Positions 1 through 11,244 of a stretch of 64,000 nt of DNA are shown piece after piece. The position numbers and the translations under genes are program-made. The first letter of the stretch is position 1. Each line of letters opens with the position of its first letter. The notes below the pieces were generated by a model, which had not been told where the DNA came from, did no database searches, and was given only the letters and a program-made list of their open reading frames with translations. This stretch comes from Homarus americanus (lineage: Eukaryota; Arthropoda; Malacostraca; Decapoda; Nephropidae). Where the stretch lies: positions 7,172,253 to 7,236,252 of the forward strand of contig NW_024726235.1 of the NCBI RefSeq assembly GCF_018991925.1, read 5' to 3'.

Positions 1-264
1 ACACACCTGAAACTCACACTAATACACACCTGAAACTCACACTAATACACACCTGAAACTCACACTAATACACACCTGAAACTCACACTAATACACACCT
101 GAAACTCACACTAATACACACCTGAAACTCACACTAATACACACCTGAAACTCACACTAATACACACCTGAAACTCACACTAATACACACCTGAAACTCA
201 CACTAATACACATCTGAAACTCACACTAATACACACCTGAAACTCACACTAATACACACCTGAA
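1..264. repeat. Tandem repeat, 23-bp unit
   Basis: Unit ACACACCTGAAACTCACACT+AAT repeats about 11.5 times with almost no divergence (one C>T near 211). The array is cut by the window start. Confidence 0.97.
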
Positions 265-372
265 TGAAACACGTGGCTCAGGTGAGAAAGATACAAATTT
301 AATTACATGGCTTTAAAAAATTGTAACCGGATTGCGAGGTAAGATATTCAAAGTGCTATTAAATTCAACAGA

Positions 373-541
373 AGCACCACCACCACCACCACCACCACCA
401 CTACTACCGCTACCATCACTACCACCCCCATCACTACCACCACCACCACTACCACTACTACCGCTACCATCACTACCACTCCCCACCACCACCACTACAA
501 CCACTACTACTACCGCTACCATCACTACCACCACCACACAC
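373..541. repeat. Compound (CCA/CTA)n trinucleotide tract
   Basis: Interleaved CAC, CCA, CTA and CATCACTAC blocks. Its translations are poly-P/poly-V artefacts. Sequence from here to about 1265 holds only a short (GT)n at 791-817 and a GGTTAGGTTAGGTT word near 1009. Confidence 0.9.
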
Positions 542-787
542 ACTTCGCCATGACAGTGTTGAGTTGACTTGGCAATAATAACATGACATAAAGCCTTGAA
601 GTAATGAAATAATGAACAGACTGTGACCTGACAACGTGACCTTTACTGGAATTAGGTTTGTTTGATAAAATATGGAACCTTAACGAGTCAACTTAAGGTC
701 GTTCTCTTGAGTCAACACTCATAAGTTCTCCCAAGTGAATCTGACGTCACGTAACACAGAGGTCAAAACAAGATGGATAATACCTCA

Positions 788-820
<33 letters not shown>

Positions 821-1267
821 CAGTGTATGTGTATATGTTTACTGGCTAACACGGGAAACCAGTCAGCTATTTCCTTCTTCACAGGGATTCGAGTAATGGA
901 CAACCAGACAACAATCAGTTAGATAACCACTCAGCCACCGCACCGAGATATGACCTTCGTCGCGTGTATGATAACCAACTACAATGATGGGCATAAACTT
1001 ACACTATGGTTAGGTTAGGTTATCAATCTATATATCTATTTATCCATCCATCCATCCACAATACTAGACCAACAGAGCGTTCGTTTGTTTACATCATACA
1101 CTCCAGCTGGGTCGTAATGGTACCTGGTGTTACTAAGCGGAAGTTCCCGGATGTGTGAGAGTATTAAATAATGGACTGACACTCACGACTCACCACGCCT
1201 ACAGGAGATGAAGGGCGTTTAGCGTTAGTCTCTCTCAACAACTTTATTTGTTTTAGTGTATCGAATA

Positions 1268-1914
1268 TATTGTTAAGTTATACCCAGTTGTTTAGCGAGC
1301 TGGTTGTTAAGTTATACCCAGTTGTTTAGCGAGCTGGTTGTTAAGTTATACCCAGTTGTTTAGCGAGCTGGTTGTTAAGCTATACCCAGTTGTTTAGCGA
1401 GCTGGTTGTTAAGTTATACCCAGTTGTTTAGCGAGCTGGTTGTTAAGCTATACCCAGTTGTTTAGCGAGCTGGTTGTTAAGTTATACCCAGTTGTTTAGC
1501 GAGCTGGTTGTTAAAAGCTATACCCAGTTGTTTTAGCGAAGCTGGTTGTTAAGTTATACCCAGTTGTTTAGCGAGCTGGTTGTTAAGTTATACCCAGTTG
1601 TTTTTAGCGAGCTGATTTGTTAAGACTGCAGTTGTTTGGCGAGCTGGTTTGTTAACTTATACCCAGTTGTTTAGCAGCTGGTTGTTAGCTATACCAGTTG
1701 TTTAGCGAGCTGGTTGTTAAGTTATACCCAGTTGTTTAGCGAGCTGGTTAAGCTACCCAGTTGTTTGGCAGGCTGGTTAAGCTATACCCAGTTGTTTATG
1801 AGCTGGTTGTTAAGCTATATACCCAGTTGTTTAGCGAGCTGGTTGTTAAGCTATACCCAGTTGTTTAGCGAGCTGGTTGTTAAGCTATACCCAGTTGTTT
1901 AGCGAGCTGGTTAA
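1268..1914. repeat. Minisatellite, 34-bp unit
   Basis: Unit GTTATACCCAGTTGTTTAGC+GAGCTGGTTGTTAA, about 19 copies. The first are spaced exactly 34 bp apart; later ones carry small indels. AT-rich unique-looking sequence follows to about 2595 with no gene visible. Confidence 0.96.
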
Positions 1915-2598
1915 TGCGTTGGTGTTTAGTTTATTTAGTCTGGGAAAATAGTTTTTTTTTTTACATTTGTTATTTTGTTTTTGTTTTTATTGTTGTATAT
2001 AGTAAACAGGATAAATAAGAAATACGATAATAAGTGTAAAAATGATAAACAAGGAATAAGGAATAGGTACAAGTGAGAGGGAAATATAAAAATAAATGTC
2101 GATATAGAGTTATTTTCACATTTGTTCCTCTTGTTTAGTTTTGTTCATTATTGTATATAATAAACAAGATAAACAAACAAATACGTAAATAAAATGTAAA
2201 CAATGATAAACCAAATAATATATATATATATGAGGGAGAATATAAGAAAGAAAATAGTAATAATATATAAGGGGAAACTAAAGTAGATTAAGAAAATATA
2301 TAACTAGCTAATATGACTACTCTTCCTCTTCCATTTTTTTTATCACACAAACGAGGAAAAATATGATGGAGGTTAAAAACATATAATGAGGCGGTAACTA
2401 ACAAGTGAGAAGCGGGAGTGGAGGCGACACCTTGCCAGAAGTGTTCATCGTCAGAATTGTGGGAGGGAGGAGGTGGGAGAGGAAGAGAGGTGGGAAGAGG
2501 AGAGGGGGAAGAGGGGGAAGAGAAGAGGTGGATTTAGTATGAGTTAGTAGAGGCATCTGTGTTCCTCTTTCACAACCTAACTACAATATGTACTCGAA

Positions 2599-2739
2599 GG
2601 TTGGGTTGGTTGGGTTAGGATTGGATTGGGTTAGGTTGGGTCAGGTCAGGTCAGGTCAGGTCAGATTCAGGTCAGGTCGGTTTAGGTCAGGTCGGGTCGG
2701 GTCGGGTTGGGTCGGGTCGGGTCGGGTCGGGTCGGGATA
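2599..2739. repeat. Degenerate GGTTA/GGTCA/GGTCG pentamer array
   Basis: Runs from TTGGGTTAGGTT-like words through (GGTCA)n to (GGTCG)n. The 5-bp register and G-strand bias resemble degraded arthropod telomere repeat (TTAGG)n. Confidence 0.85.
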
Positions 2740-2796
2740 GAACAAACCATTAAGAAATACATAAACTATCTATATAAGATAAAATGGCGAATGGAT

Positions 2797-2984
2797 CACT
2801 ACACTCCCATGATAACAAAATAACACGTCCCTACACTACCATGATAACAAAATAACACGTCCGACACTACCATGATAACAAAATAACACGTCCCTACACA
2901 ACCATGATAACAAAATAACGCCCCATAATAACAAAATAACACGTCATGATAACACAATAACGAGTCACTACACTCCCCTAATAA
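2797..2984. repeat. Minisatellite, about 32-bp unit
   Basis: Units built on CTACACTACCATGATAACAA+AATAACACGTCC, about six copies, the last ones truncated. Confidence 0.92.
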
Positions 2985-3154
2985 CAAGTCTTAATTCCTC
3001 TAACTCACACAAGCTTCCCGCCAATTCTCGAGTAAATCTCTTCATCTCTCGCCTCAGTCACACCTGTCGCTCCTCCACGGGAAATCCCCCTCAAGATGAC
3101 CCTCTCTGGGGCCGTCCGTTACCTGGGCAGACGTGAGGCTTGCTTTAACACAAC

Positions 3155-3155
<1 letters not shown>

Positions 3156-3194
<39 letters not shown>
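3156..3194. repeat. (CT)n microsatellite
   Basis: About 19 uninterrupted CT dinucleotides. Sequence from 3195 to 3690 is AT-rich with nothing recognisable. Confidence 0.97.
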
Positions 3195-3195
<1 letters not shown>

Positions 3196-3689
3196 GTGTG
3201 TTTATAGTCCTCACTGATAATGTTTATTAACTAATTGACAAAGTTAATTAATGTTTGTTGACTGTTGACACTGTTTATTAACGATTATACTCCCGACTGA
3301 TAATGCCTGACTAAATGAATGCTAAATAACCATCAACATAACTGAATGACAACGTATACTAATATTCTGTGACAAAAGAAAAATATTTACTGATGTTTCT
3401 TGACCGAATAATAATATTTACAATTACGACAGAATAAGAATGTTTTGTGAAGACCGAATGACAAAAAAAAATAAGTTCACGAGAATTTAGTAACCGAATG
3501 AAAACAATGGCAATATTTCCCTCGTCTTCTGATATAACAAAAAAATAAATAAACTTAATGTAATTCGTTGTTTTTAATTAGACTGAGCGGTAAGGTAAGG
3601 TACATTAAGCCTTTAGAATGAGAGAGGAGGTAATAGAATTAGTGGGAGGTGGGAGGTTGAGGTGGGAGGTTGGAGGGAACATGTATCTA

Positions 3690-4300
3690 CACCACCTTAC
3701 CCCCATAATACCCACAACATACCCACCCCACCATATATCCACTCCACCTCCTCCTCACCACCCCACACCACACCCTACCACCCCACACACCCGCAACATA
3801 CCCACCCCACGATATATCCACTCCACCTCCTCCTCACCACCCCACACCACACCCCACAACATACCTACCCCCACCATATATCCCTCCACCTCCTCCTCCC
3901 CCCACCACACCCCTACCCCACACACCCCTAACATACCTACCCCCACCATATATCCCTCCACCTCCTCCCTCACCACCCCACCACACCCCTACCACCCCAC
4001 ACACCCCACAACATACCCTACCCCACCATATATCCCACTCCCACCTCCTCCCCTCACCACACCCCACACCCCACACCCCTACCACCCCACACACCCCTAA
4101 CATACCTACCCCCCACCATATATCCCTCCCACCTCCCTCTCCACCCCACCACCCCTCTACCCCACACACCCACAATATACCTCCCCACCATCACTCTCCA
4201 CTCCCACCTCCTCCTCACCCCCACCACACCCCTACCTCCCACCACCCCTACCTCCCCACCCCCCTCCCCACACACCCCCCTTACCCCCCCCCTCCACACC
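3690..4300. repeat. C-rich minisatellite, 64-90-bp irregular unit
   Basis: Units carry the landmark ATATATCC at 3733, 3812, 3876, 3948, 4028 and 4118, spaced 64-90 bp apart, separated by CACCACCCCACACC-type sequence. Strand composition is extremely biased (C/A on plus). Overlapping frames here are low-complexity P/H/T or G/V/W translations, not genes. From 4300 to 4893 I see only AT-rich sequence. Confidence 0.9.
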
Positions 4301-4894
4301 CACACTAAAAAAAACATGTTTACCTCCCTGGCTCACTTCCTTAACTCCTCCCGAGAGAAATTTAAAGTGTCTATAAACCCCTATGGTCGTGTTAAATCTG
4401 GCCGGTGATAAGAAACAACACAGCACTTTATATAACACTTGGACATCCACTCATCCATCTACATTATAACCTTTACGTCACTCTCTCGTTAACTGCCGAG
4501 ATGTTTTGGTTATTTCTCGCTAATTGTTTAAATTTTCGTTATTTACTCGCTAAATTCTTTACACTGCTTTGTCGCTAACTGGTCAAATGTCTTGGCTATT
4601 TTCTCGCTAACTGTTTAAATGTTCAATTACTTTTTCCGCTAACTGCTTCATTGACTATAATTCGCTAACTAGTCAACAATGTTTTTCTGTTACTGTCATC
4701 TACTCAATTGACTTTTTAAAAATATATATTCCTATGTTTTTCTCGTAGAATTTCCTATAAACACCTAACATTATAAGGAATATATGAACGTGTATAAAAT
4801 AATAAAGTACGTACCTATGTTTTGGATGGCAAACGTTCTAAACGGACTCTGTAAACATACTGTACACATCAATAGACTTTGTAAACACCTTGTA

Positions 4895-5105
4895 CAGTCG
4901 GGGTCAAAAGCCTTAAACACTTAACAATATCTGGCATCTACTTCTGAGTTATACATATATGATTGGGATATACTAATAACACTACTTGTCATCACATATT
5001 ATGCCTGAACCACAAAATAGGATAAAACTCTCCTTAATACCTAAGATCTTCGGGTACTTTACATGCCAAATACTGTCAAGTGTTCAAGACTTTTGACCCC
5101 GACTG
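4895..5105. mobile_element. 211-bp MITE with perfect 16-bp inverted ends and TA target duplication
   Basis: CAGTCGGGGTCAAAAG at 4895-4910 is the exact reverse complement of 5090-5105, and TA flanks both sides (4893-4894, 5106-5107). There is no transposase frame. These traits fit a non-autonomous Tc1/mariner-superfamily element. A truncated second copy is at 56266-56417. Confidence 0.9.
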
Positions 5106-5369
5106 TACATTCCTTTACAAAACGAGTAAAAAATGTATTAACTATTTATTCATTAATTTAAAAGCAATTTCTCATTAATTGATCCACATATCAATAGTTT
5201 TAACACCACATTAGGACCCTGTCAGTAATGTATACTTTCCGAATGTGTTGTGATCCATAATTCACAGACCAATGCTCTCTCATAAATCAAATACCGAACA
5301 TATGACTATTATTTCCTTTATTTATTCAGCATTAGTTTGTCATAAAGGCTACTGAAAGGTTATATATGG

Positions 5370-5720
5370 CAAGGACTGGTGTATGGGTCAGAAGCATGGA
5401 CACTTTTAGCAGACACCAGAAAGAGGTTGGAGGCCTTTGAAATGTGATGTTATAGGTGAATGCCAAGAATAAGTTACACTGACGGGAAAACAAATAAAGA
5501 CGTACTAAGATTAGCCAAAACTGCAAGAAAAATACCTGAAATGTACAGAAACTGGAAAAATCGATACTTTGGTCATATAATTAGGGATAATAACATAAAT
5601 AATAATAGGCAGATTTGAGGGTAGGAGGGCCAGGGAAAGGCAGAGACTAGGATGGGTGAATGAAATTATAAACCGAGTCCACAGAGAGATACAAAACCTT
5701 GAAGGCTTGTGTTACGAGCT
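5370..5720 (+). pseudogene. RTE-type LINE reverse transcriptase, decayed C-terminal fragment
   Basis: Conceptual translation reads YGSEAWTL..RKRLEAFEM.CYR.MPRIS, then RNWKNRYFGHIIR and GRARERQRLGWVNEII across stops and frame changes. This is the C-terminal region typical of RTE/BovB-like endonuclease-RT proteins (YGSE.W, FEMWCYR, RxFGHIxR, GRRxRGRxRxxW). No intact frame. From 5720 to 6318 nothing further is recognisable. Confidence 0.75.
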
Positions 5721-6313
5721 GTTGTCCCTGAGCTAGACACCTTACCAGGACCCGGGCGGTGAACAGATCCCACAGACTCAAACGGGTTGTTCACTTAAAT
5801 TCAAGATCATGTTTACCATATTGATCCTTCGCCACACTTATACAACATACATGGGCACATAAATACCCAACGATACACTAACAATCACCACAAGCCTACC
5901 ATATACAAGGGAACATAAATATTGCAAACTTACATTACATTCTAAGCCAAAGTAACACAATTTGCATCAACCACAACCGACTCCGCCGACCAACGCCCAT
6001 CAGGCACCAGCTCCACACCCTCGTCCGTCCAGGAACACTCTGCCTTCCTTCCTAATGTACTGCTTCATTGACCTCCGTTCGAGATCTGAACAACACAGAT
6101 ACGGGGCTCCGGAATATCTAACCATGAGCCCAAGCTAAGAACCATCCCATGAATCCACGATCCATGACTCAGGGTCCGGAACTCCGAGTCGGGAGATCGA
6201 GTAAAGGGTTGGAGCATCGGTCGGGCTTCATAATAGATTGGTAAGAGCAGCCCGAGAACGTTTAGAGTGGAGGACTGTGGCCGCCAACCCTCAGATATAA
6301 GGATGATACTCTG

Positions 6314-6318
<5 letters not shown>

Positions 6319-6366
<48 letters not shown>
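6319..6366. repeat. (ATT)n microsatellite
   Basis: Sixteen ATT units; minus-strand poly-N/poly-I frames across it are artefacts. Confidence 0.97.
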
Positions 6367-6626
6367 GACAGGAAGATAGAACAGAGAGAAACCAGGAGAA
6401 GCGTACATCGACAACAAGCATAGATCATTAGAGACTACAGAAGCTTCTGATTGGTGGAGTGAATTAAACCTTTTGATAGAGACAAAGCGTATAATTGGCC
6501 GCTGTAAACGTAATATGAGTCTCAAGAATACGGTATACATGTATAATATTAACATCCTCCTGGGGAAAGTCTTCTGTATATATTATAAGAAATATATCCC
6601 ACTAGTTCAGGCAGCTTCCTCGACCA

Positions 6627-9174
6627 TAGCCGTCCTTGTGTCTCGCTGCCTGACGTACGAATATTACATGTTATTGTAGCCGTCCTTGTGTCTCGCTGCC
6701 TGACGTACGAATATTACATGTTATTGTAGCCGTCCTTGTGTCTCGCTGCCTGACGTACGAATATTACATGTTATTGTAGCCTTCATTGCGTCTCGCTGCC
6801 TGGCGTACAAACATTACATGTTACTGTAGCCGTCGTTGCGTCTCGCTGCCTGACGTACAAATATACATGTTATTGTAGCAGAAATTGCATCTCACTGCCT
6901 GACGTACAAATATTACATGTTATTGCCTTAGCCAATCCTTGCGTCTCGCTGCCTGGCGTACGAATATTACATGTTATTGTAGCCGTCCTTGTGTCTCGCT
7001 GCCTGACGTACGAATATTAAATGTTATTGTAGCCGTCGTTGTGTCTCGCTGCCTGGCGTACGAATATTACATGTTATTGTAGCCGTCCTTGTGTCTCGCT
7101 GCCTGACGTACGAATATTACATGTTATTGTAGCCGTCGTTGCGTCTCGCTGTCTGACGTACGAATATTACATGTTATTGTAGCCGTCCTTGTGTCTCGCT
7201 GTCTGACGTACGAATATTACATGTTATTGTAGCAGTAATTGCATCTCACTGCCTGACGTATGAATATTACATGTTATTGTAGCCGTCGTTGCGTCTCGCT
7301 GTCTGACGTACAGATATTACATGTTATTGTGGCGTCGTTGCGTCTCGCTGCCTGGCGTGCAGATATTACATGCCGTCCTTGTGTCTCGCTGTCTGGCGTG
7401 CAGATATTACATGTTATTGTAGCCGTCGTTGCGTCTCGCTGCCTGACGTATGAATATTACATGTTATTGTAGCCGTCGTTCGTCTGTTGCCTGGCGCATT
7501 AATATTACATGTATTGTGGCGGTCGTTGCGTCTGCTTTGTCTGGCGTGCAGATATTACATGTTATTGTAGCCGTCGTTGCGTCTACTCTGCCTGGCGTAT
7601 GAATATTACATGTTATTGTAGCGATCGTTGTGTCTCGCTGTCTGGCGTGCGAATATTACATGTTATTGTGGCCGTCGTTGCGTCTCTCGCTGTCTGGCGT
7701 GCAGATATTACATGTTATTGTAGCCGTCGTTGCGTCTGGCTGTCCTGGCGTGCGGATATTACATTATTGTAGCCGTCGTTGCGTCTCGCTGCCTGGCGTG
7801 CAGATATTACAATGTTGTAGCCGTCCTTGTCTGCTGTCTGACGTACGAATATTACATGTTGTAGCCGTCCTTGTGTCTCGCTGCCTGTGTGAATGTTACA
7901 TGTTATTGTAGCAATCGCCGTGTCTGGCTGTCTGGCCGTCTGAATATTACATGTTATTGTAGCCGTCGTTGCGTCTCGCTGCCTGACGTACAGATATTAC
8001 ATGTTATTGTAGCCGTCGTTGTGTCTGCGCTGCCTGGCGTACGGATATTACATGTTATTGTAGCCGTCGTTGCGTCTCGCTGCCTGGTACGAATATTACA
8101 TGTTATTGTAGCCGTCCTTGCGTCTCGCTGCCTGGCGTGCAGATATTACATGTTATTGTAGCCGTCGTTGCGTCTCGCTGCCTGACGTACGAATATTACA
8201 TGTTATTGTAGCCGTCCTTGTGTCTGCGCTGCCGGTACGAATATTACATGTTATTGTAGCGGTCCTTGTGTCTCGCTGCCTGGCGTACGAATATTACATG
8301 TTATTGTAGCGTCGTTGTGTCTGCTGCCTGGCGTACGAATATTACATGTTATTGTAGCCGTCCTTGTGTCTCGCTGCCTGGCGTACCAGATATTACATGT
8401 TATTGTAGCGTCCTTGTGTCTGCTTGTTCGACGGGAATATTACATGTTATGTGCCCTGCTTTCGCTGTCTGACGACGAATATAACATGTTATTGTAGCCG
8501 TCCTGGTTCGCTGCCTGGCGTGACGAATATTATGTTATTGTAGCCGTCGTTGTGTCTCGCTGCCTGGCGTGCAGATATTACATGTTATTGTAGCCGTCCT
8601 TGTGTCTCGCTGCCTGACGTACGAATATTACATGTTGTAGCTGCTGTTGTGTCTTGCTGCTTGGCGTACGAATATTACATGTTATTGTGCTGTCCTTGTG
8701 TCTGCTGCTCGACGTACGAATATTACATGTTATTAGCCGCCCTGTTTTGGTTGCCTGGCGCATGATATTACATGCTATTGTAGCCGTCTTTGTGTCTCGC
8801 TACTCTGACGAGAATATTACATGTTATTGTAGCCGTCCTTGTGTCTCGCTGCCTGACGTACAGATATTACATGTTGTAGCCGTCGTTATGTCTCGCTGCC
8901 TGGCGTACGGATATTACATGTTATTGTAGCCGTCTCAGGTTCGCTGGCCTGATTACGAATATTATATGTTATTGTAGCCGTCGTTGTCTCGCTGCCTTGC
9001 ACGAATATTACATGTTATTGTAGCCGTCCTTGTCCGCTGCCTGATCGTACGAATATTACATGTTATGTAGCTGTCCTAGTGTCTCGTTGCTCGTGTGACG
9101 ATATTACATGTTATTGTAGCCGTCCTTGTGTCTCGCTACCTGACGACGAATATTACATGTTGTAGCCGTCCTGT
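6627..9174. repeat. 50-bp satellite array ending at an assembly gap
   Basis: Unit TAGCCGTCCTTGTGTCTCGC+TGCCTGACGTACGAATATTACATGTTATTG. The first copies are spaced exactly 50 bp apart, about 50 copies in all. Main variants are CCTTGTG/CGTTGCG and TGACGTACG/TGGCGTGCA. Indels of 1-5 nt accumulate after about 7350. The open frames along the array are unit translations, not proteins. Confidence 0.97.
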
Positions 9175-9274
9175 NNNNNNNNNNNNNNNNNNNNNNNNNN
9201 NNNNNNNNNNNNNNNNNNNNNNNNNNNNNNNNNNNNNNNNNNNNNNNNNNNNNNNNNNNNNNNNNNNNNNNNNN
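9175..9274. other. Assembly gap (100 N)
   Basis: Exactly 100 N, the usual placeholder for a gap of unknown size. It interrupts the 50-bp satellite; the sequence after it is no longer satellite. Confidence 0.99.
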
Positions 9275-9290
9275 ATAAAAACTAAATACG

Positions 9291-10873
9291 TAGTGGGTAT
9301 GAGATTGTTTGGTTCACACTCAGGATGGGATGGAGAAAGGAAACTCACAATGTGTCTCTATATACATGTTGTATTGATGTACACGCATTGGTGCTGGGAA
9401 GGCAGCATGGTTACAAGCGTGATGTAGAGAGAGCCGTGCTGGTGAGGACGCCAGAGAAGGACAGCTAGGGTCGCCATGCTCGCCAGCGGAGAGAGGACCG
9501 CCAGGCAGGCGGAGGAGCGAGGGAAGGCCGCCAGGCAGGCGGAGGTGTTGCTGGCTGGTTGGTGTAGGTAGAAAGAGAGGCAGATCACCACGAGGTCAGG
9601 TCTTAAATAGCGGGGTAGGCGTGGCTAGCAGTTGACCCGCCTGCGGGTGGTGGCGGCGCTGGTTGACCCAGACCACGAGGCATACACTGGGGAATTGGGG
9701 GTCGGCTGGGCAGCCACAAACAGCGTTTGTAGGAGAATTCCACTACACTCCCTCCAGCGGTGTAGGAGACTTGTTGTCTGCAGGGTTGCATAGCACATGT
9801 GAGGCAGAACGGCGGTGCATGCCTCATGTGAGACAACGGCGATGGCGTGGATGAGCCGGTCGCTGGGGACAACTGTCTAGATACACAATATCTGTGGGAG
9901 TAGAGAGGGAGAATAAGGGTGTGTGGAGGCGATGATGTTGTGCTTCCCTCACGGCAGGTACAGAGTCGTCAGATGCGCCTGCTGGGGGTGTGGGCCTGGG
10001 TCAGAGCAGGGGCCGCGTCAGCAGAAGCGGATGAGGGCTCGTGACAGCAGCTGGGTCCACAGCAGCAGGGTGCAGGACATTAGTAGGGAGTACCTGAGGG
10101 AGAAAAGAGGGGTGTGTGGGTCCGCACTAGGAACAGAGGCCGATCAGGCGGCAGGGCTGCTGGGCCGGGTCGGCGTCTGAGGACGGGTGGTGTGCTGGGG
10201 TCGTAGGACGTGGTGCTTGGCAGGAAAAGGAGCTGATGTCTGCTAGGAGAAACAGTGCTGCTCTAGGGTGTCTAACCTGTGGTAGAGACAGTAGTTGTAG
10301 AGGATGAGAGCTGCTTCTGTGGGGATAAGCCAGTCTTCCATGTTGCTTGAAGACTGGGAGCGTGATCAGTTTCTCCTCCATCCTGTGTGAGTGAGAATCT
10401 CCGGGAGTCACCATTTGTGGGGTATGAGATGTTTGGTTCACACTCAGGATGGGATGGAGAAAGGAAACTCACAATGTGTTTCTATATACATGTTGTATTG
10501 ATGTACAATGCAGCTTGGTGCTGGGAAGGCAGCATGGTTACAAGCGTGATGTAGAGAGAGCCGTTGGTGAGGACGCCCAGAGAAGGACAGCTTGTGGGTC
10601 GCCATGCCGCCACCGGAGAGAGGACGCCAGGCAGGCGGAGGAGCGAGGGAAGGCCGCCAGGCAGGCGGAGGTGTTGCTGGCTGGTTGGTGTAGGTAGAAA
10701 GAGAGGCAGATCACCACGAGGTCAGGTCTTAAATAGCGGGGTAGGCGTGGCTTAGCAGTTGACCTCGCCTGTGGTGTATGGCGGCGCTGGTTGACCAGAC
10801 CACGAGGCATACACTGGGGAATTGGGGTCGGCTAGGGCAGCACAAAACAGCGTTTGTAGAGAATTCCACCACA
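9291..10873 (-). mobile_element. TRIM-like LTR retrotransposon, copy C
   Basis: Two direct repeats of about 456 bp (9291-9746 and 10416-10873) enclose about 670 bp with no gag-pol. In minus sense the inner edge of the 5' LTR is followed by TGGTGACTCCCGGAG, the primer-binding-site position, and a purine run precedes the 3' LTR. Ends are TGTGG...CA-like. A short frame beginning MEEKLITLPVFKQH lies just after the PBS. The LTRs differ by many substitutions and indels, so it is older than copy A. No clear target duplication is visible; the outer edge lies close to the gap. Confidence 0.85.
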
Positions 10874-11074
10874 GTAGAGTTTAAAGTGTTATTGACATTT
10901 GAAAATCCGAGTTGGCAACTCTGCTGGGCTGTACCAAGTTCATTTCTCATACAGGTTGTACCTGTGGTTCGGAACGATTTTAGTTTGTCCAATAAGGAGA
11001 TAGGCAGCTTTTTTTTTTTTTTTTTTTCTTCTTTTTTTATCTGCATTATTATTATTATTAAAGGAGTAATAAAT

Positions 11075-11140
11075 TTTTGCCCCTCAGGCCCCAATGTGGG
11101 TCATTGACCTATGCCCGGGTGGGCTAATCCCCATAAAAAA
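11075..11140 (+). repeat. LINE/SINE 3'-tail repeat, copy 1
   Basis: GGCCCCAATGTGGGTCATTG and GCCCGGGTGGGCTAATCCCC match the reverse complements of 55621-55675 and 62016-62060. It is preceded by (ATT)n and followed by an A-rich tail, so plus is the sense direction. Confidence 0.75.
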
Positions 11141-11244
11141 ACAAAACGACAACAAAGCCGCGGGAAATTAAGGTTTGTTTTCATCCGGCAGTTCAGCTGC
11201 TCTCTCTCTCTCTACTTGTCTATACAGAGTACAACATTTAACCC

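Noticed and set aside
332..553. Proline/threonine-rich or poly-valine protein
   Set aside because: Pure translation of a CCA/CTA microsatellite; equally open on both strands.
3090..3160. Short coding exon (MTLSGAVRYLGRREACF…)
   Set aside because: Frame runs into a CT microsatellite and has no partner exon or recognised family.
3618..4450. Overlapping P/H/T-rich and G/V-rich frames up to 160 codons
   Set aside because: Low-complexity translations of a C-rich minisatellite, with no splice or start context.
6627..9174. CRISPR-like array or a family of cysteine-rich proteins (…TCYCSRRCVSL…)
   Set aside because: Units are contiguous with no unique spacers, and the protein frames simply translate the 50-bp satellite with frequent stops and indels.
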